From an uncultured Flavobacteriales bacterium (GTDB lineage: Bacteria; Bacteroidota; Bacteroidia; Flavobacteriales_D; Crocinitomicaceae), in NCBI GenBank assembly GCA_937973685.1, contig CALJKJ010000015.1, positions 1 to 64,000 of the forward strand: a stretch of DNA of 64,000 nt, in the 5' to 3' direction. The notes under the pieces were generated by a model, which saw only the letters and a list, made by a program, of their open reading frames with translations, ran no database searches and was not told where the DNA came from. The translations under genes were made by a program, and so were the position numbers. Positions 1-9,352 of the stretch are shown piece by piece; position 1 is the stretch's first letter, and every line of letters starts with the position of its first letter.

Positions 1-760
1 CTGCAGTGAATGTACCGTCTGCATTTTCATCTTCTTGAAAGCGGAATAATACCAATGAATTGACTAATCCAGGTTCACCATAAACCATTGCATTGAAATA
101 TAGTGCGTTTGGATTTGAAGATAATGGAAAAACAACATGCCCATCTGCACTCGCTTTGAAATTATACATACCAATTAACCAGTCCCAATTAACAGTTCCT
201 GCCATGTTTAAATATGAGTTTTGTTGCGGAGCAAAATTATCTGTATGAATTTGAAAGTCCATGTTTGCTCCCGATTGAATAAAAGAACCCCAACCACTAT
301 TAAAACCACTTTCAAAGTCAGCTATGACATAACCCTGATTGACTTTTGGTTGTATTACTTTCACCATTTTGTTCAAGGTATCATCTTCACCAGTAAACGT
401 TAATTGAACGCTACACCATTCTGATTTGAACATCGGGAATTGAGTAATCGAACCATTCCAAGTTGCTTCATTCAGTGTAATGTCTTTACCTAAACCAGTA
501 ATTTCTTTTATTGCACCAGATGACATTCCTGTAATTTTGATTTTCCAATCAGATGTTTTATTGACAGCAGCAGTAAAATAAACTGTTTCACCTGCACTGA
601 AATCAACAGAATCGCGGCTAACTACTAACGAATCAATAATAGCAAACTTCCCGTAATTTTCAGCTAATGATGGGCCGTCAAACTTATTGATTTCATCTTT
701 TCTACAACTAGCAACAAAAAGTGTTAACAACACTGTTAATGAGATAAATATAGTTTTCAT
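1..760 (-). CDS. Surface lipoprotein, probable glycan-binding type; 3' end outside the window
   Basis: The frame opens at ATG 760 and stays open to the window edge, so about 253 N-terminal residues are visible and the C-terminus is missing. The N-terminus is a lipoprotein signal with a hydrophobic core and a VASC lipobox, Cys at about residue 19, followed by RKDE. Around residues 30-140 there is a beta-rich, Ig-like stretch. From about residue 148 a segment beginning DFESGFNSGWGSF resembles the start of carbohydrate-binding or jelly-roll modules seen in Bacteroidota surface glycan-binding proteins. It starts three bases after the preceding barrel gene ends, so it is almost certainly the fourth gene of an operon with a glycoside hydrolase and two barrels. 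I infer a cell-surface, ligand-binding role. The ligand is unknown. Confidence 0.7.
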   Translation of the reverse strand, partial: MKTIFISLTVLLTLFVASCRKDEINKFDGPSLAENYGKFAIIDSLVVSRDSVDFSAGETVYFTAAVNKTSDWKIKITGMSSGAIKEITGLGKDITLNEATWNGSITQFPMFKSEWCSVQLTFTGEDDTLNKMVKVIQPKVNQGYVIADFESGFNSGWGSFIQSGANMDFQIHTDNFAPQQNSYLNMAGTVNWDWLIGMYNFKASADGHVVFPLSSNPNALYFNAMVYGEPGLVNSLVLFRFQEDENADGTFTA

Positions 761-763
761 AGT

Positions 764-2482
764 TTAAAATTTCATGGAGTAAATAATCATAAATTGATTC
801 ATTTTATATGGCGTTGTATCTTGGTAATTAAAATCAAACCAATCGACCATTGCCGTTAAAAATATTTTATCGGAAAAATCATATTTAATGCCTGTTGAGT
901 AAATACGCTCGTTTCCATTCAAGTGAATTTCATTAAAGTTGACCACAACATCGTTTTCATCACGATCAGCAATCGACTCATTTCCTTTGACTTGGAAACT
1001 ATTGATTCCCAACATCACGTGAAATTGATCTGCAAACTCAAAATCAATCCCAGCATTATAAAGCAACGATGACAATTGAATGCGTTCAAAAACGAAATCA
1101 CTTGAGCGTTTTGTTTCTTGGTAAGCAGCGCCTGCTGTGAAAACTACATCTTTTTTCCATTTCAGTAATTTATGGATATTCACGGAAGTTGTTCCCTTAA
1201 CCAAAGTGAATTTACGCAAATTAAGAGTTCCCTGTCCTCTAATTTCTGATAAAAAATATCCGTCAACTTGTGCATTAAAAATTCCAGTTGAATCGGTGAA
1301 TCCTACTGAAGTATATACTCCTTTTCTGTTAAACGTTGCTTTACCGTAAGGCAATACATTGTTGTATGCTACATTGTGTTTCGCTAAACCTGGAGCAATG
1401 GAGTTATTGTACAACACATTGTTTTGAAACAAATCATACGTTGACAATGGACGTACAACTTGATCATTTGTGTAACGCTCATAAACTGTGTTTTGACGTG
1501 AAAAGTCAACACGGCGCGATTGCGCTCCAATACTTCTGAAATCTGCACCAACATTCAAATAACCCACATCAGCCCGCAATTTTGTTGGCTTGTGAGCAAT
1601 GGATAATTTTCCGTCAATAAAAAAGTCAGAAAGACTATTTTCTGTAGTGTTGGTATAAAACGAAGAAGAAATGCCTGTTTCACCGGCTAATAGAGCTTTC
1701 CATTTTTTTGTAGCTCCGTTTAACTGATAAGTAACCGTTGAAACATTATTTCTGTACGCATTAGCAGCAGTTGCAGAACCGATTAAATCAAACGCACTGG
1801 CATGATTAATTCCAATTGAAAAATACTTACTTTGCGTTACGATCATATTTCCACCTCCATAGAAACGTTCAAAAACATTTCCTAAATTGCTTGGGTTCAA
1901 ACGCATGATAAAGCCGTTGAATTTTATTGATTCAACAAACGTTGAAAAATTTACTCCGAAATCAACGGCTGCACCTTGTTGACGCCACGTATTGTTTTTG
2001 GTGTGAAACGTTTCATAATCAACAATATCTTGTTTTATTCTTTGGACACCTGTAACTGGAATTAAACGATCAGCATCGTGATTAAAACAAGTAAACGGAG
2101 ATAATTTATAATCAATGTTTCCAATTTGATAACGAAAAGCATTTGCGACAACTCCTCTAACATATAATTGACGAACATCAAATGTTACTCCTGAACCCCA
2201 GAATCCACCAAACGCATTGTTGATACGAATCATACCTAAAATTTCGGTGCTGCTATTTGGTGTAATTTTGACTCCTAAGTCAATTAATGCATGTCCACTT
2301 GAAATTTTCCCTGGAGTAACTGTATCATTCACTGTTGCATCAGTTGAAAGTCCAAGTTGTGACATTTCTGAACGAGCAGCACCAACAAATTCCACTTTCT
2401 TTGTTGTTGCTTGACCCAGCGATAAAAAAGCATTAAAAAGGGTGAATATTCCTACTAATTGATAATACGTTCTGTTTTTCAT
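764..2482 (-). CDS. Outer-membrane beta-barrel protein, 572 aa
   Basis: A signal peptide occupies about residues 1-24 (ending SLGQA). The rest alternates short amphipathic beta strands with aromatic ends and closes with SMKF, a C-terminal Phe typical of outer-membrane barrels. I see no plug domain, TonB box or enzyme motif. The start is ATG 2482, two bases after the upstream barrel gene stops, so the two are probably translated together. I infer a porin-like or surface-scaffold barrel that works with the neighbouring lipoprotein and glycosidase. I cannot assign a family or substrate with confidence. Confidence 0.65.
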   Translation of the reverse strand: MKNRTYYQLVGIFTLFNAFLSLGQATTKKVEFVGAARSEMSQLGLSTDATVNDTVTPGKISSGHALIDLGVKITPNSSTEILGMIRINNAFGGFWGSGVTFDVRQLYVRGVVANAFRYQIGNIDYKLSPFTCFNHDADRLIPVTGVQRIKQDIVDYETFHTKNNTWRQQGAAVDFGVNFSTFVESIKFNGFIMRLNPSNLGNVFERFYGGGNMIVTQSKYFSIGINHASAFDLIGSATAANAYRNNVSTVTYQLNGATKKWKALLAGETGISSSFYTNTTENSLSDFFIDGKLSIAHKPTKLRADVGYLNVGADFRSIGAQSRRVDFSRQNTVYERYTNDQVVRPLSTYDLFQNNVLYNNSIAPGLAKHNVAYNNVLPYGKATFNRKGVYTSVGFTDSTGIFNAQVDGYFLSEIRGQGTLNLRKFTLVKGTTSVNIHKLLKWKKDVVFTAGAAYQETKRSSDFVFERIQLSSLLYNAGIDFEFADQFHVMLGINSFQVKGNESIADRDENDVVVNFNEIHLNGNERIYSTGIKYDFSDKIFLTAMVDWFDFNYQDTTPYKMNQFMIIYSMKF

Positions 2483-2484
2483 GC

Positions 2485-4341
2485 TTAAAAATATATTTTT
2501 AATTCGACGGTTGTTTCCATTCCTTTGTAGCGATCTAAATTGAAATTTTTATCGCTATTGGTGAACCAACGTTGTCTGATGTATAATCCAGTATTTTTAT
2601 TAATGTAGTAATCGAAACCAGTAGCAAAACTAATTCCTGTCTGGTTTTTAGGAAGATGAGTCAAGGTGTTTAATTGCGTTGAACTGTTAGCAATGATTCG
2701 ATCTATTCCTACATAATTGGTAAATACCCATTTTTCAGAAAAATGGTAATATGCTTCAAGTTGATTGTAATATGTTTGAAGGTATGCTTTGTTATTATAA
2801 TTCGGTAATGCAGAAAACCCTTTTTGAACTGAACTAAAAGCACCCAAATAAAAGAAGTAAAGTTCTTTTTGAAAAAGTTTGGTTTTCAACTTCGCACTAA
2901 TCTCCAAGCTATTAAAACCTTTCACGCTCAATGAATCTGTAATTTGAATCGTTTCATACACACCTCTGTATACTTTGTTTAAATTGCCATAAGGTCCAAC
3001 ATTTGCAGGGAATCCCCAACGCCAAAAACGTGAAAGTGCTAAATTATTAGCTGGATGTGAAAATGCTACTTTATTTGTAACAGCTGTAATCTCTTGATTC
3101 ATACTATATCCAATACTGAATTTCACTTTTTTTACAGCAAAATCAGAATTGATTTCCAACCCTTTGCGGTTATTCGTCATTTGACCAATTTGCAAAACTG
3201 AACTTGCAAAAGGGAACAACAATGTTTGACTTCCAGCTGCACCAGTACCGGTGACATTTTGATTGTATTCCAAAACTGAAGTATTCCAAAAAACACCGTT
3301 GTTATTGATAACGTTTGGACTAATCTGAAAGTAATGTAATTCAATTGGAATACGCGTCACCTTTATTGGAAGCGAAAGTTTTACATTGATTGCTTCTCCC
3401 CAATTGTTTTTCAACGAAGTTGGACTTGAATATTTTCCCATTCCAAATTCACCTTTTAAATGAAAACCGTCACTCGTTAAATCAACTTCTGTTGTATATA
3501 TTTCAGTTGAAATAGTTTGTTTAGCTAAGCTATCTGTATAAGTTTTGCCATTGAAGAAGTTGAAACTGATAAATTGATTGCCAAAATCCTTTCTCAATTT
3601 TCCACCTGTTGAATTATTTGGCGTTGTAAAATAGCCACCATTGTATTGCGTTTTTCCATACATGAAAGCAAACGAAAGGTCATGTGGCAAACGAACCCCA
3701 TCTATTATCATTCCATGAAACGCTTGTTGTCCCCAACGCACATCTTGGCTAAGTGCACCATCACTATAAAACTTGTTGTAACGGTGTTGCACATTTGGCG
3801 TGTTTGGATCCCACGGATTGCGTTCAAAAATACTGAAACGGTTATAACCAGTGTTTGTTCCAAAAGTCAGTGGACTCAATGAATACCAGTGAATCCCACC
3901 TGTTTTAACCGAAAAAGTTCCATTATTTGTTGTGTGACTTCCATACAAATTGACCCCAAGGTTTAACCCTTTTGCATAATCCAATTGACTTCCTGTCAAT
4001 GGTGTCCACAAAAACAAATCGGTTCCAAAAGAAGTTTTGACAGATGGCTTTCCCGAAATCTGAAGCATTAATTGCGGAATTTGGCTGTCATCACCCAAAA
4101 ATACACGTTTAGAAGGACCGTTAGCAAATTCAGCATATTGGGTTTGCATTGAGGAATAATTTCCAATAAAACGGTAATACCCTCCGATAGAAATTTTGTC
4201 GAGTGCGTCGCTTTTTGTTTTTGGAAAAAGTCCACTACTCGCTTTCAAACTTGTGTCTTTAATCAGCATCGGCTGAGCAAAAAGCACTGATGAAACGAGA
4301 CAAAATAATGCCAATAACTGCACGTGTATTTTTTTAATCAT
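2485..4341 (-). CDS. Outer-membrane beta-barrel protein, 618 aa
   Basis: I prefer ATG 4341 to an upstream TTG at 4347. The ATG lies inside the last codons of the glycosidase gene, an 8-base overlap that suggests translational coupling. Residues 1-22 form a signal peptide ending VLFAQ. Many predicted beta strands rich in Tyr, Asn and Gly follow, and the protein ends ELKIYF, a barrel-like C-terminus. There is no plug or TonB box. Size and strand pattern fit a large porin-like barrel rather than a SusC-type receptor. Its place directly after a glycoside hydrolase suggests a role in handling or assembling a surface glycan, which is inference only. Confidence 0.65.
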   Translation of the reverse strand: MIKKIHVQLLALFCLVSSVLFAQPMLIKDTSLKASSGLFPKTKSDALDKISIGGYYRFIGNYSSMQTQYAEFANGPSKRVFLGDDSQIPQLMLQISGKPSVKTSFGTDLFLWTPLTGSQLDYAKGLNLGVNLYGSHTTNNGTFSVKTGGIHWYSLSPLTFGTNTGYNRFSIFERNPWDPNTPNVQHRYNKFYSDGALSQDVRWGQQAFHGMIIDGVRLPHDLSFAFMYGKTQYNGGYFTTPNNSTGGKLRKDFGNQFISFNFFNGKTYTDSLAKQTISTEIYTTEVDLTSDGFHLKGEFGMGKYSSPTSLKNNWGEAINVKLSLPIKVTRIPIELHYFQISPNVINNNGVFWNTSVLEYNQNVTGTGAAGSQTLLFPFASSVLQIGQMTNNRKGLEINSDFAVKKVKFSIGYSMNQEITAVTNKVAFSHPANNLALSRFWRWGFPANVGPYGNLNKVYRGVYETIQITDSLSVKGFNSLEISAKLKTKLFQKELYFFYLGAFSSVQKGFSALPNYNNKAYLQTYYNQLEAYYHFSEKWVFTNYVGIDRIIANSSTQLNTLTHLPKNQTGISFATGFDYYINKNTGLYIRQRWFTNSDKNFNLDRYKGMETTVELKIYF

Positions 4342-5668
4342 TTTCAAAAGATTTTAAGTCAGTCGTTTGTAGTGAAACTTTTGGCTGTGCTGTTTGAGGA
4401 TTGTACGTGACGTAAAATGGAATATTTGCATAGGCCATTTTCACACCATCGGTAACCGAAACAAACACACGATACCTACCTTCTTTTGTGGGTGCTTTTA
4501 ATTGCACGCTATCGGAAGACTTTCCTTTGATTCTGTTTTTTATTGGTTGAGGTTTGGATTCTATATCACCACCAATTTTTAAATCTTCACTTTCTGGAAA
4601 CAATTCCCAGGTATAAATCAATTTATCGTTATTCAAATCACGCGCCAATACGGCTAAGCTTATCAACTCATTACTTTGAACAACATGATTGATGTGATTT
4701 TTACTGTTATTGAAAAGAATTGCATCGATTGTTGGTGCACGATTTTCAGGATACTTTTTAGTGAAATTGTAACACAATGCATCAATTGCTTCAGTTGGCA
4801 TCCCATTTTCATAAAACAATCCATACCATGTATTCGTGTATTCTTGTTTTTGGCCCCATAAAAATGCAAATGAACCAATGCACTGCGCACTATCAGCTTG
4901 TATGTATTTTTCGTAACGTTCTTTGTAACTTGTTGTTTTCTGCGTGCTTGTTTGCTCAACAGATGAACCCCAAGCAGTTTTTGGTGATTCCCAATGTCCA
5001 TTTGGACCCCATTCAGTTATCATGTAAGCACCTTTGTAGTTTCCACGGTCTAAAACAGATTTTACATTTTCGATATCTCCATAGGTATTGATGCCATAAA
5101 TATCTACAGCTGTTAACACTGACTGTACAAAAGCTAATTTTTCATCTGAAGTTCCTGCAGTTACTGTTGCAGTCGGGTGCATGTTGTCTTCTTCGTGAAT
5201 CATTTTTGCAATGTCATTCACCGCGCTCCAAACTTTTGTATTCGAATAAGCTAATTCGTATTCATTTCCAACACACCAAATCAATAATGCTGGATGATTT
5301 TTGTATTTTTTTACTTCCGAGCGAAAGAAATCCAATTGTGCTTTTACTGCATCTTGATCGTTGTAATCGAATCCATGGCGCTCGTGTTGCACCCATAAAC
5401 CCAACATCACTTTGACGCCTTTTTTCTGTGCTTCGTCTAACACTTGCTGTGCGTTATCGATTCCCCAAGTCCGAATGGTATTTCCGCCAATCGCCAACAA
5501 ATCATCTAAATGTGTTTCGCCACCTGCGCCCTTGATGTAATAAGGTTTTTCATCGACTAGCAAGGTCCACTTATTAGCATTAGAAGTGATTTTCACATGC
5601 GCAACTTGCGCCAACAAAACCGAAGTTAGTTGCGTAATTAAAGCGAAGAAAAGTAATCTTTTGCGCAT
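4334..5668 (-). CDS. Secreted glycoside hydrolase, clan A-like TIM barrel, with a C-terminal Ig-like domain
   Basis: A signal peptide (about residues 1-21) is followed by a TIM-barrel region resembling the catalytic part of glycoside hydrolase family 2 and related clan A enzymes (about residues 40-300). WCVGNEYE contains Glu136 after Asn135, the position expected of the acid/base. ITEWGPNG contains Glu219, a candidate nucleophile. IRTWG near residue 65 is also typical of these barrels. Residues about 310-425 look like an Ig or PKD-type beta domain. It is the first gene of the operon running down to the lipoprotein at 760. It should act in the periplasm or outside the cell. The substrate is unknown, and no SusC/SusD pair is nearby. 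Confidence 0.75.
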   Translation of the reverse strand: MRKRLLFFALITQLTSVLLAQVAHVKITSNANKWTLLVDEKPYYIKGAGGETHLDDLLAIGGNTIRTWGIDNAQQVLDEAQKKGVKVMLGLWVQHERHGFDYNDQDAVKAQLDFFRSEVKKYKNHPALLIWCVGNEYELAYSNTKVWSAVNDIAKMIHEEDNMHPTATVTAGTSDEKLAFVQSVLTAVDIYGINTYGDIENVKSVLDRGNYKGAYMITEWGPNGHWESPKTAWGSSVEQTSTQKTTSYKERYEKYIQADSAQCIGSFAFLWGQKQEYTNTWYGLFYENGMPTEAIDALCYNFTKKYPENRAPTIDAILFNNSKNHINHVVQSNELISLAVLARDLNNDKLIYTWELFPESEDLKIGGDIESKPQPIKNRIKGKSSDSVQLKAPTKEGRYRVFVSVTDGVKMAYANIPFYVTYNPQTAQPKVSLQTTDLKSFEND

Positions 5669-5803
5669 CTTTGTTTTCTTATTTTTGTAGTAAAATTCAC
5701 TTTAAATTAAACCTAAAGCGAGTGCAAGTAACTTATTTTTTTTTGAAAAAAAAAGGTTTTTATCAAACTTATTGTAAAAAATACAATAATTAAATAATTC
5801 TCT

Positions 5804-7372
5804 TTAATAATCAACTGGCTTTACACCAATTGATTCGTACTTTCCTTCAGAAAAAAACAAAAGTAACTTTCTCTTTTTGTCTACAAGTGAATATTTCGGA
5901 ACGATAATCCCATCAGATTCATTTGCATAACAACTCACGGTTCGTGTTTGTTTACCGGAATCAAATTGAATCATTGATTGTGCCAAGCACGCATGTTTTT
6001 TTGCAATCGGGAAAAACACGGAACGTTGGTAGCTCGCAGCATCGTATTCACCAAAACCATTGTAATAACTGACGTCATCATTAAAAAACAGTTGCACTGA
6101 TGCTTGTTTTTCCAATACATTTATAGACGAAAAATAGCCGTAATCATTGGTTGAAATTTGTTCTTTATTAATTTTTGAATACCAATCAAAATTCCCATCG
6201 GGTAAAATTTTGTAAACAAGAACATCGTTAAAGCTATAATGATTCATGGTTTGCATCATTCCTCTTCCATCTGTTAATCTCAGGTGTGTCACATAAACTT
6301 GTTCCGCAACAACAATAACGGAATGATCTTTCAACGGAATAACTTCACGAAATTCATACCGGTACAATTCATTGCGTGTATTTGCAGCATACTCTTTGTT
6401 TTCTTGTGCAAAACGTTTGTTTTTTATTTGTTCTTCTGTCAATAATTGATCGGGAAATTCACGAAATAACGTGAACTCGACATTATTTGATACCGTATTT
6501 ATTCGTTGGTACATTACACCCTTTGCACCTGTTGAATAACCTTCTCCGTAAGTACCAGTAACTAGTATTAACGAATCGCTTTTGATGCAATCAAATTGAA
6601 TGACATGTTTACAATCCATGTACATTTCAAATAGCTCTTGTTTTGATTTTTCACAATAAACAACAACAGATTTTTCAACACCAATGTTTTCGCTTTGAGC
6701 AGCTGAAATGGATGAATTGTATAAGAAGTATGAAAAGTAAAAACTTCCATCATTCGCAACTACTGACTTGCGGTACATTGTTTTGCTAGAAATAGTTGGG
6801 AATTCAAAATCGCCTAGTTGTACTATTGAAAAAGTGTTATCAAAAACCTTGTATTGTAAATAATCAAAACCGTTTTTCCTAGCGGTTAAAAAAGCTTCTA
6901 CAGCCAAAAATTGATTATTGTCTGATAACTGAACACGAAAAAAAGGAGATCCTCTGTACAGATTATCATTTGCAACTGAAAGCAATTGTATTGGGGAGGC
7001 AATCGGATCTAAAAAATCGTCAAATTGAACCGCATACACAACAGTCTCACCATTCGATTTATCCGTGTAAATTCCTGTTAATCTGTTATTCAATGCAACA
7101 AAAGCGAATAAATTGTATAGTTTGTGATCGAAGTTAGCTGGAATCTTTTTGGTTAAAACAACTTTCCCATCTCGATACTTTGTTGCTACAGTTGCAGGAA
7201 ACAATTGATTGTTGGTCGTTTTTATACTGATGATTTCTGAATCATCAAACGATAGCAATTGGTTAATTTGTCCCGAATTCTTAATTGGTTCAGTCCAATT
7301 TATAACTTGGGACTGACCTACTGTAAAATGATGTAAAGCAACTATTAAGAAACTGATACAAATCCGTGACAT
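5804..7372 (-). CDS. Secreted or periplasmic protein of unknown function, 522 aa
   Basis: I do not recognise this protein. I chose ATG 7372 over the GTG one codon upstream. Residues 1-20 form a signal peptide ending FTVGQS. The body is beta-rich, with repeated runs of alternating hydrophobic residues and short turns, as in a beta-propeller-like fold, but I see no repeat signature. There are no transmembrane segments after the signal and no T9SS sorting domain at the C-terminus. The gene starts 34 bases after purB ends and probably shares its transcript. That link says little about function. Confidence 0.6.
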   Translation of the reverse strand: MSRICISFLIVALHHFTVGQSQVINWTEPIKNSGQINQLLSFDDSEIISIKTTNNQLFPATVATKYRDGKVVLTKKIPANFDHKLYNLFAFVALNNRLTGIYTDKSNGETVVYAVQFDDFLDPIASPIQLLSVANDNLYRGSPFFRVQLSDNNQFLAVEAFLTARKNGFDYLQYKVFDNTFSIVQLGDFEFPTISSKTMYRKSVVANDGSFYFSYFLYNSSISAAQSENIGVEKSVVVYCEKSKQELFEMYMDCKHVIQFDCIKSDSLILVTGTYGEGYSTGAKGVMYQRINTVSNNVEFTLFREFPDQLLTEEQIKNKRFAQENKEYAANTRNELYRYEFREVIPLKDHSVIVVAEQVYVTHLRLTDGRGMMQTMNHYSFNDVLVYKILPDGNFDWYSKINKEQISTNDYGYFSSINVLEKQASVQLFFNDDVSYYNGFGEYDAASYQRSVFFPIAKKHACLAQSMIQFDSGKQTRTVSCYANESDGIIVPKYSLVDKKRKLLLFFSEGKYESIGVKPVDY

Positions 7373-7406
7373 CACTATTTTTTTGATTAAAATAGTGATT
7401 TATCTG

Positions 7407-8762
7407 TTACACAAGTTGAATTCCGGTATAATTGGAAGGACTTATTGCTTTCAAACGAGCTTTCATTTCACTATCAACAGCTAATGTATCAATGAAATCG
7501 TGAACCGTTGCTTGGGTTACTTTTTCGTTTTTACGCGTTAAACCTTTTAATGCTTCGTATGGTTTTGGATAACCGATACTGCGTAAAATTGTTTGAATTG
7601 CTTCTGCAACCACTGCCCAATTGTTTTCTAAGTCGGCAGCAATAGCGTCTTTGTTTAACAATAATTTCCCCAACCCAGCTGTAGTTGCTTTGATCGCAAT
7701 TAATGAATGTGCTAACGGCATTCCGACAGCTCGTAAAACAGTTGAATCTGTTAAATCACGTTGCAAACGAGAAACCGGAAGTTTGGCAGAAAGGTGTTCG
7801 TACAGCGCATTAGCAATACCAATATTTCCTTCCGAATTTTCGAAATCAATTGGATTTACCTTGTGTGGCATAGCAGATGAACCAACTTCGCCTTCTTTTA
7901 ATTTTTGTTTGAAATAGTCCATTGAAATGTAGGTCCACATGTCGCGGTCTAAGTCTAAAATAATTGTGTTGATGCGTTTCAAACAATCGAAGAGATTTGC
8001 CAATTGATCGTAATTTTCAATCTGAGTTGTCAATTGACTACGTGTCAAACCAAGTTGATTATTAACGAAGTTATTTGAGAATTTCACCCAATCTATTGCT
8101 GGAAAAGCAACGTGATGTGCATTTAAATTCCCAGTTGCTCCACCAAATTTTGCAGCAAAAGGAATTGTTTTCAAGACGTCAATTTGACCTGACAAACGTT
8201 GAACAAAAACGGCAATTTCTTTTCCTAAAATAGTAGGAGAAGCTGGTTGTCCATGTGTTCGTGCTAACAACGCAATCGAAGACCATTCAGCAACGTAATG
8301 ATTCAAAACAGCAATCATTTCTTCCAATACTGGAAGGTAAACATCCGAAATTGCTTCCTTGATGCTTAATGGAATTGCTGTGTTGTTGATATCTTGAGAT
8401 GTCAAACCAAAGTGTATGAATTCTAAATGATCACCCAAACCTAAGGCTTCCATTTTTTCTTTCAAAAAGTATTCAACTGCTTTCACATCGTGATTCGTTG
8501 TGCGCTCAATTGTTTTGATTGCCAAGGCATCTGATTCTGAAAAGTTAGTAACTATTGATCGCAATGCTGGAAAAACAGTTCTATCAACTGCTTGTAAAGA
8601 TGCAATGCCACTATCAACCAATGCGATGAAATACTCCACCTCAACATGAACGCGGTATTTGATCAATCCAAATTCAGAAAAATAAGGGGCTAAAAGCTCG
8701 ACCTTTGAACGGTATCTTCCGTCAACCGGACTAATTGCTGTAAGTGCTGTTAATGGCATCAT
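7407..8762 (-). CDS. purB: Adenylosuccinate lyase
   Basis: PurB cleaves SAICAR to AICAR and adenylosuccinate to AMP, both with release of fumarate, in cytosolic purine synthesis. The fumarase/aspartase superfamily signature GSSAMPHKVNP is at residues 294-304 and carries the catalytic Ser loop. TSQD at 121-124 and the ARTHGQPA segment with His170 are the other conserved blocks. Length (451 aa) is normal for the family. Two adjacent ATG codons (8762 and 8759) are equally possible starts. A TAnnTTTG promoter element lies about 40 bases upstream. A secreted protein of unknown role follows in the same direction. Confidence 0.97.
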   Translation of the reverse strand: MMPLTALTAISPVDGRYRSKVELLAPYFSEFGLIKYRVHVEVEYFIALVDSGIASLQAVDRTVFPALRSIVTNFSESDALAIKTIERTTNHDVKAVEYFLKEKMEALGLGDHLEFIHFGLTSQDINNTAIPLSIKEAISDVYLPVLEEMIAVLNHYVAEWSSIALLARTHGQPASPTILGKEIAVFVQRLSGQIDVLKTIPFAAKFGGATGNLNAHHVAFPAIDWVKFSNNFVNNQLGLTRSQLTTQIENYDQLANLFDCLKRINTIILDLDRDMWTYISMDYFKQKLKEGEVGSSAMPHKVNPIDFENSEGNIGIANALYEHLSAKLPVSRLQRDLTDSTVLRAVGMPLAHSLIAIKATTAGLGKLLLNKDAIAADLENNWAVVAEAIQTILRSIGYPKPYEALKGLTRKNEKVTQATVHDFIDTLAVDSEMKARLKAISPSNYTGIQLV

Positions 8763-8798
8763 ATCTTTTGTACTAAATCAATTCAAAAATGAAAGGTG

Positions 8799-8806
8799 CA
8801 AAGATA
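8799..8806 (-). promoter_or_regulatory. Probable -7 promoter element of purB
   Basis: On the minus strand this reads TATCTTTG, an exact match to the Bacteroidota housekeeping -7 consensus TAnnTTTG, 36 bases before the purB start. No TTG at the usual -33 distance is present, so the call rests on one element. Confidence 0.5.
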
Positions 8807-8848
8807 CAGAACTTATTTGTTTTAGATTGCTATACTGCACTGAAATAA

Positions 8849-9241
8849 CTAATGTCGTGCTAAAAATGCTTCAAAATCGGCAAGCAACTTCACACCTACT
8901 CCACGCGCATTCTTAATTTGCTTGGTTTGCGTTAACGCAACCGCCAATTCCGATTTAGAGGTGATTTTTTCACGCTTCAAAACAGTCACTGCTTTGGTAG
9001 AAAAATGCGCGTAGAATACTTCAATAGGGTTGCAATTTTCAGGTAAAAGTTCTTGCAGTGATTTTAAAGTCAATTTACCGATTAATTGACCTGAAGAAAA
9101 CCTCATTTCTTCTAAAAAATGCGTACTTGCATAATCTATTAATTGTTGGCGTGAAGCTAGGTTGTTTTCATGTAATATCTTTCTGCTCAAACGAGGTAAA
9201 TTCAAGGGAAATGAATCGGCTGAACTTGGTAATAAAGTCAT
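8849..9241 (-). CDS. Small protein with helix-hairpin-helix-like segments, 130 aa
   Basis: I do not recognise this protein by name. It has no signal peptide or membrane segment and is mostly helical. Two stretches, at about residues 17-40 and 88-127, have the pattern helix - short turn - helix. The second (around TSKSELAVAL and NARGVGVKLLADF) resembles the helix-hairpin-helix fold of the RNA polymerase alpha C-terminal domain, including the small GxG turn. This suggests DNA or protein binding, but it is only a pattern judgement. It lies 87 bases upstream of purB on the same strand and ATG 9241 is the only sensible start. Confidence 0.55.
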   Translation of the reverse strand: MTLLPSSADSFPLNLPRLSRKILHENNLASRQQLIDYASTHFLEEMRFSSGQLIGKLTLKSLQELLPENCNPIEVFYAHFSTKAVTVLKREKITSKSELAVALTQTKQIKNARGVGVKLLADFEAFLARH

Positions 9242-9340
9242 TCTGTAATATAATATCTCATCTTTTATCTACAAAATAAAGCATTTTATCTATTAAAAAT
9301 CATTGTTCGTCTAAAAATCAACTGTCAAAAGAAAAAATGA

Positions 9341-9348
9341 TAACTTTG
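9341..9348 (+). promoter_or_regulatory. Possible -7 element giving a leaderless transcript
   Basis: TAACTTTG matches TAnnTTTG exactly and ends only 4 bases before ATG 9353. If it is used, transcription would begin at or next to the start codon and the mRNA would be leaderless. No -33 TTG is seen at the usual spacing. Confidence 0.35.
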
Positions 9349-9352
9349 ATTG

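Noticed and set aside
4663..5001. Open frame of 112 codons on the minus strand inside the glycoside hydrolase gene
   Set aside because: It lies wholly within a gene with clear signal peptide and active-site motifs, in another frame, and its translation has no domain-like pattern.
5764..5771. TAAGTTTG on the minus strand as promoter of the glycosidase operon
   Set aside because: The -7 element matches, but the nearest TTG is only 12 bases upstream and the start codon is almost 100 bases away. I do not list it as a feature.
5769..5789. Perfect AT-only dyad with an 8-base stem downstream of the gene ending at 5804
   Set aside because: The stem is almost purely A-T and has no T-run directly after it, so it is a poor terminator. 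It may be chance in AT-rich sequence.
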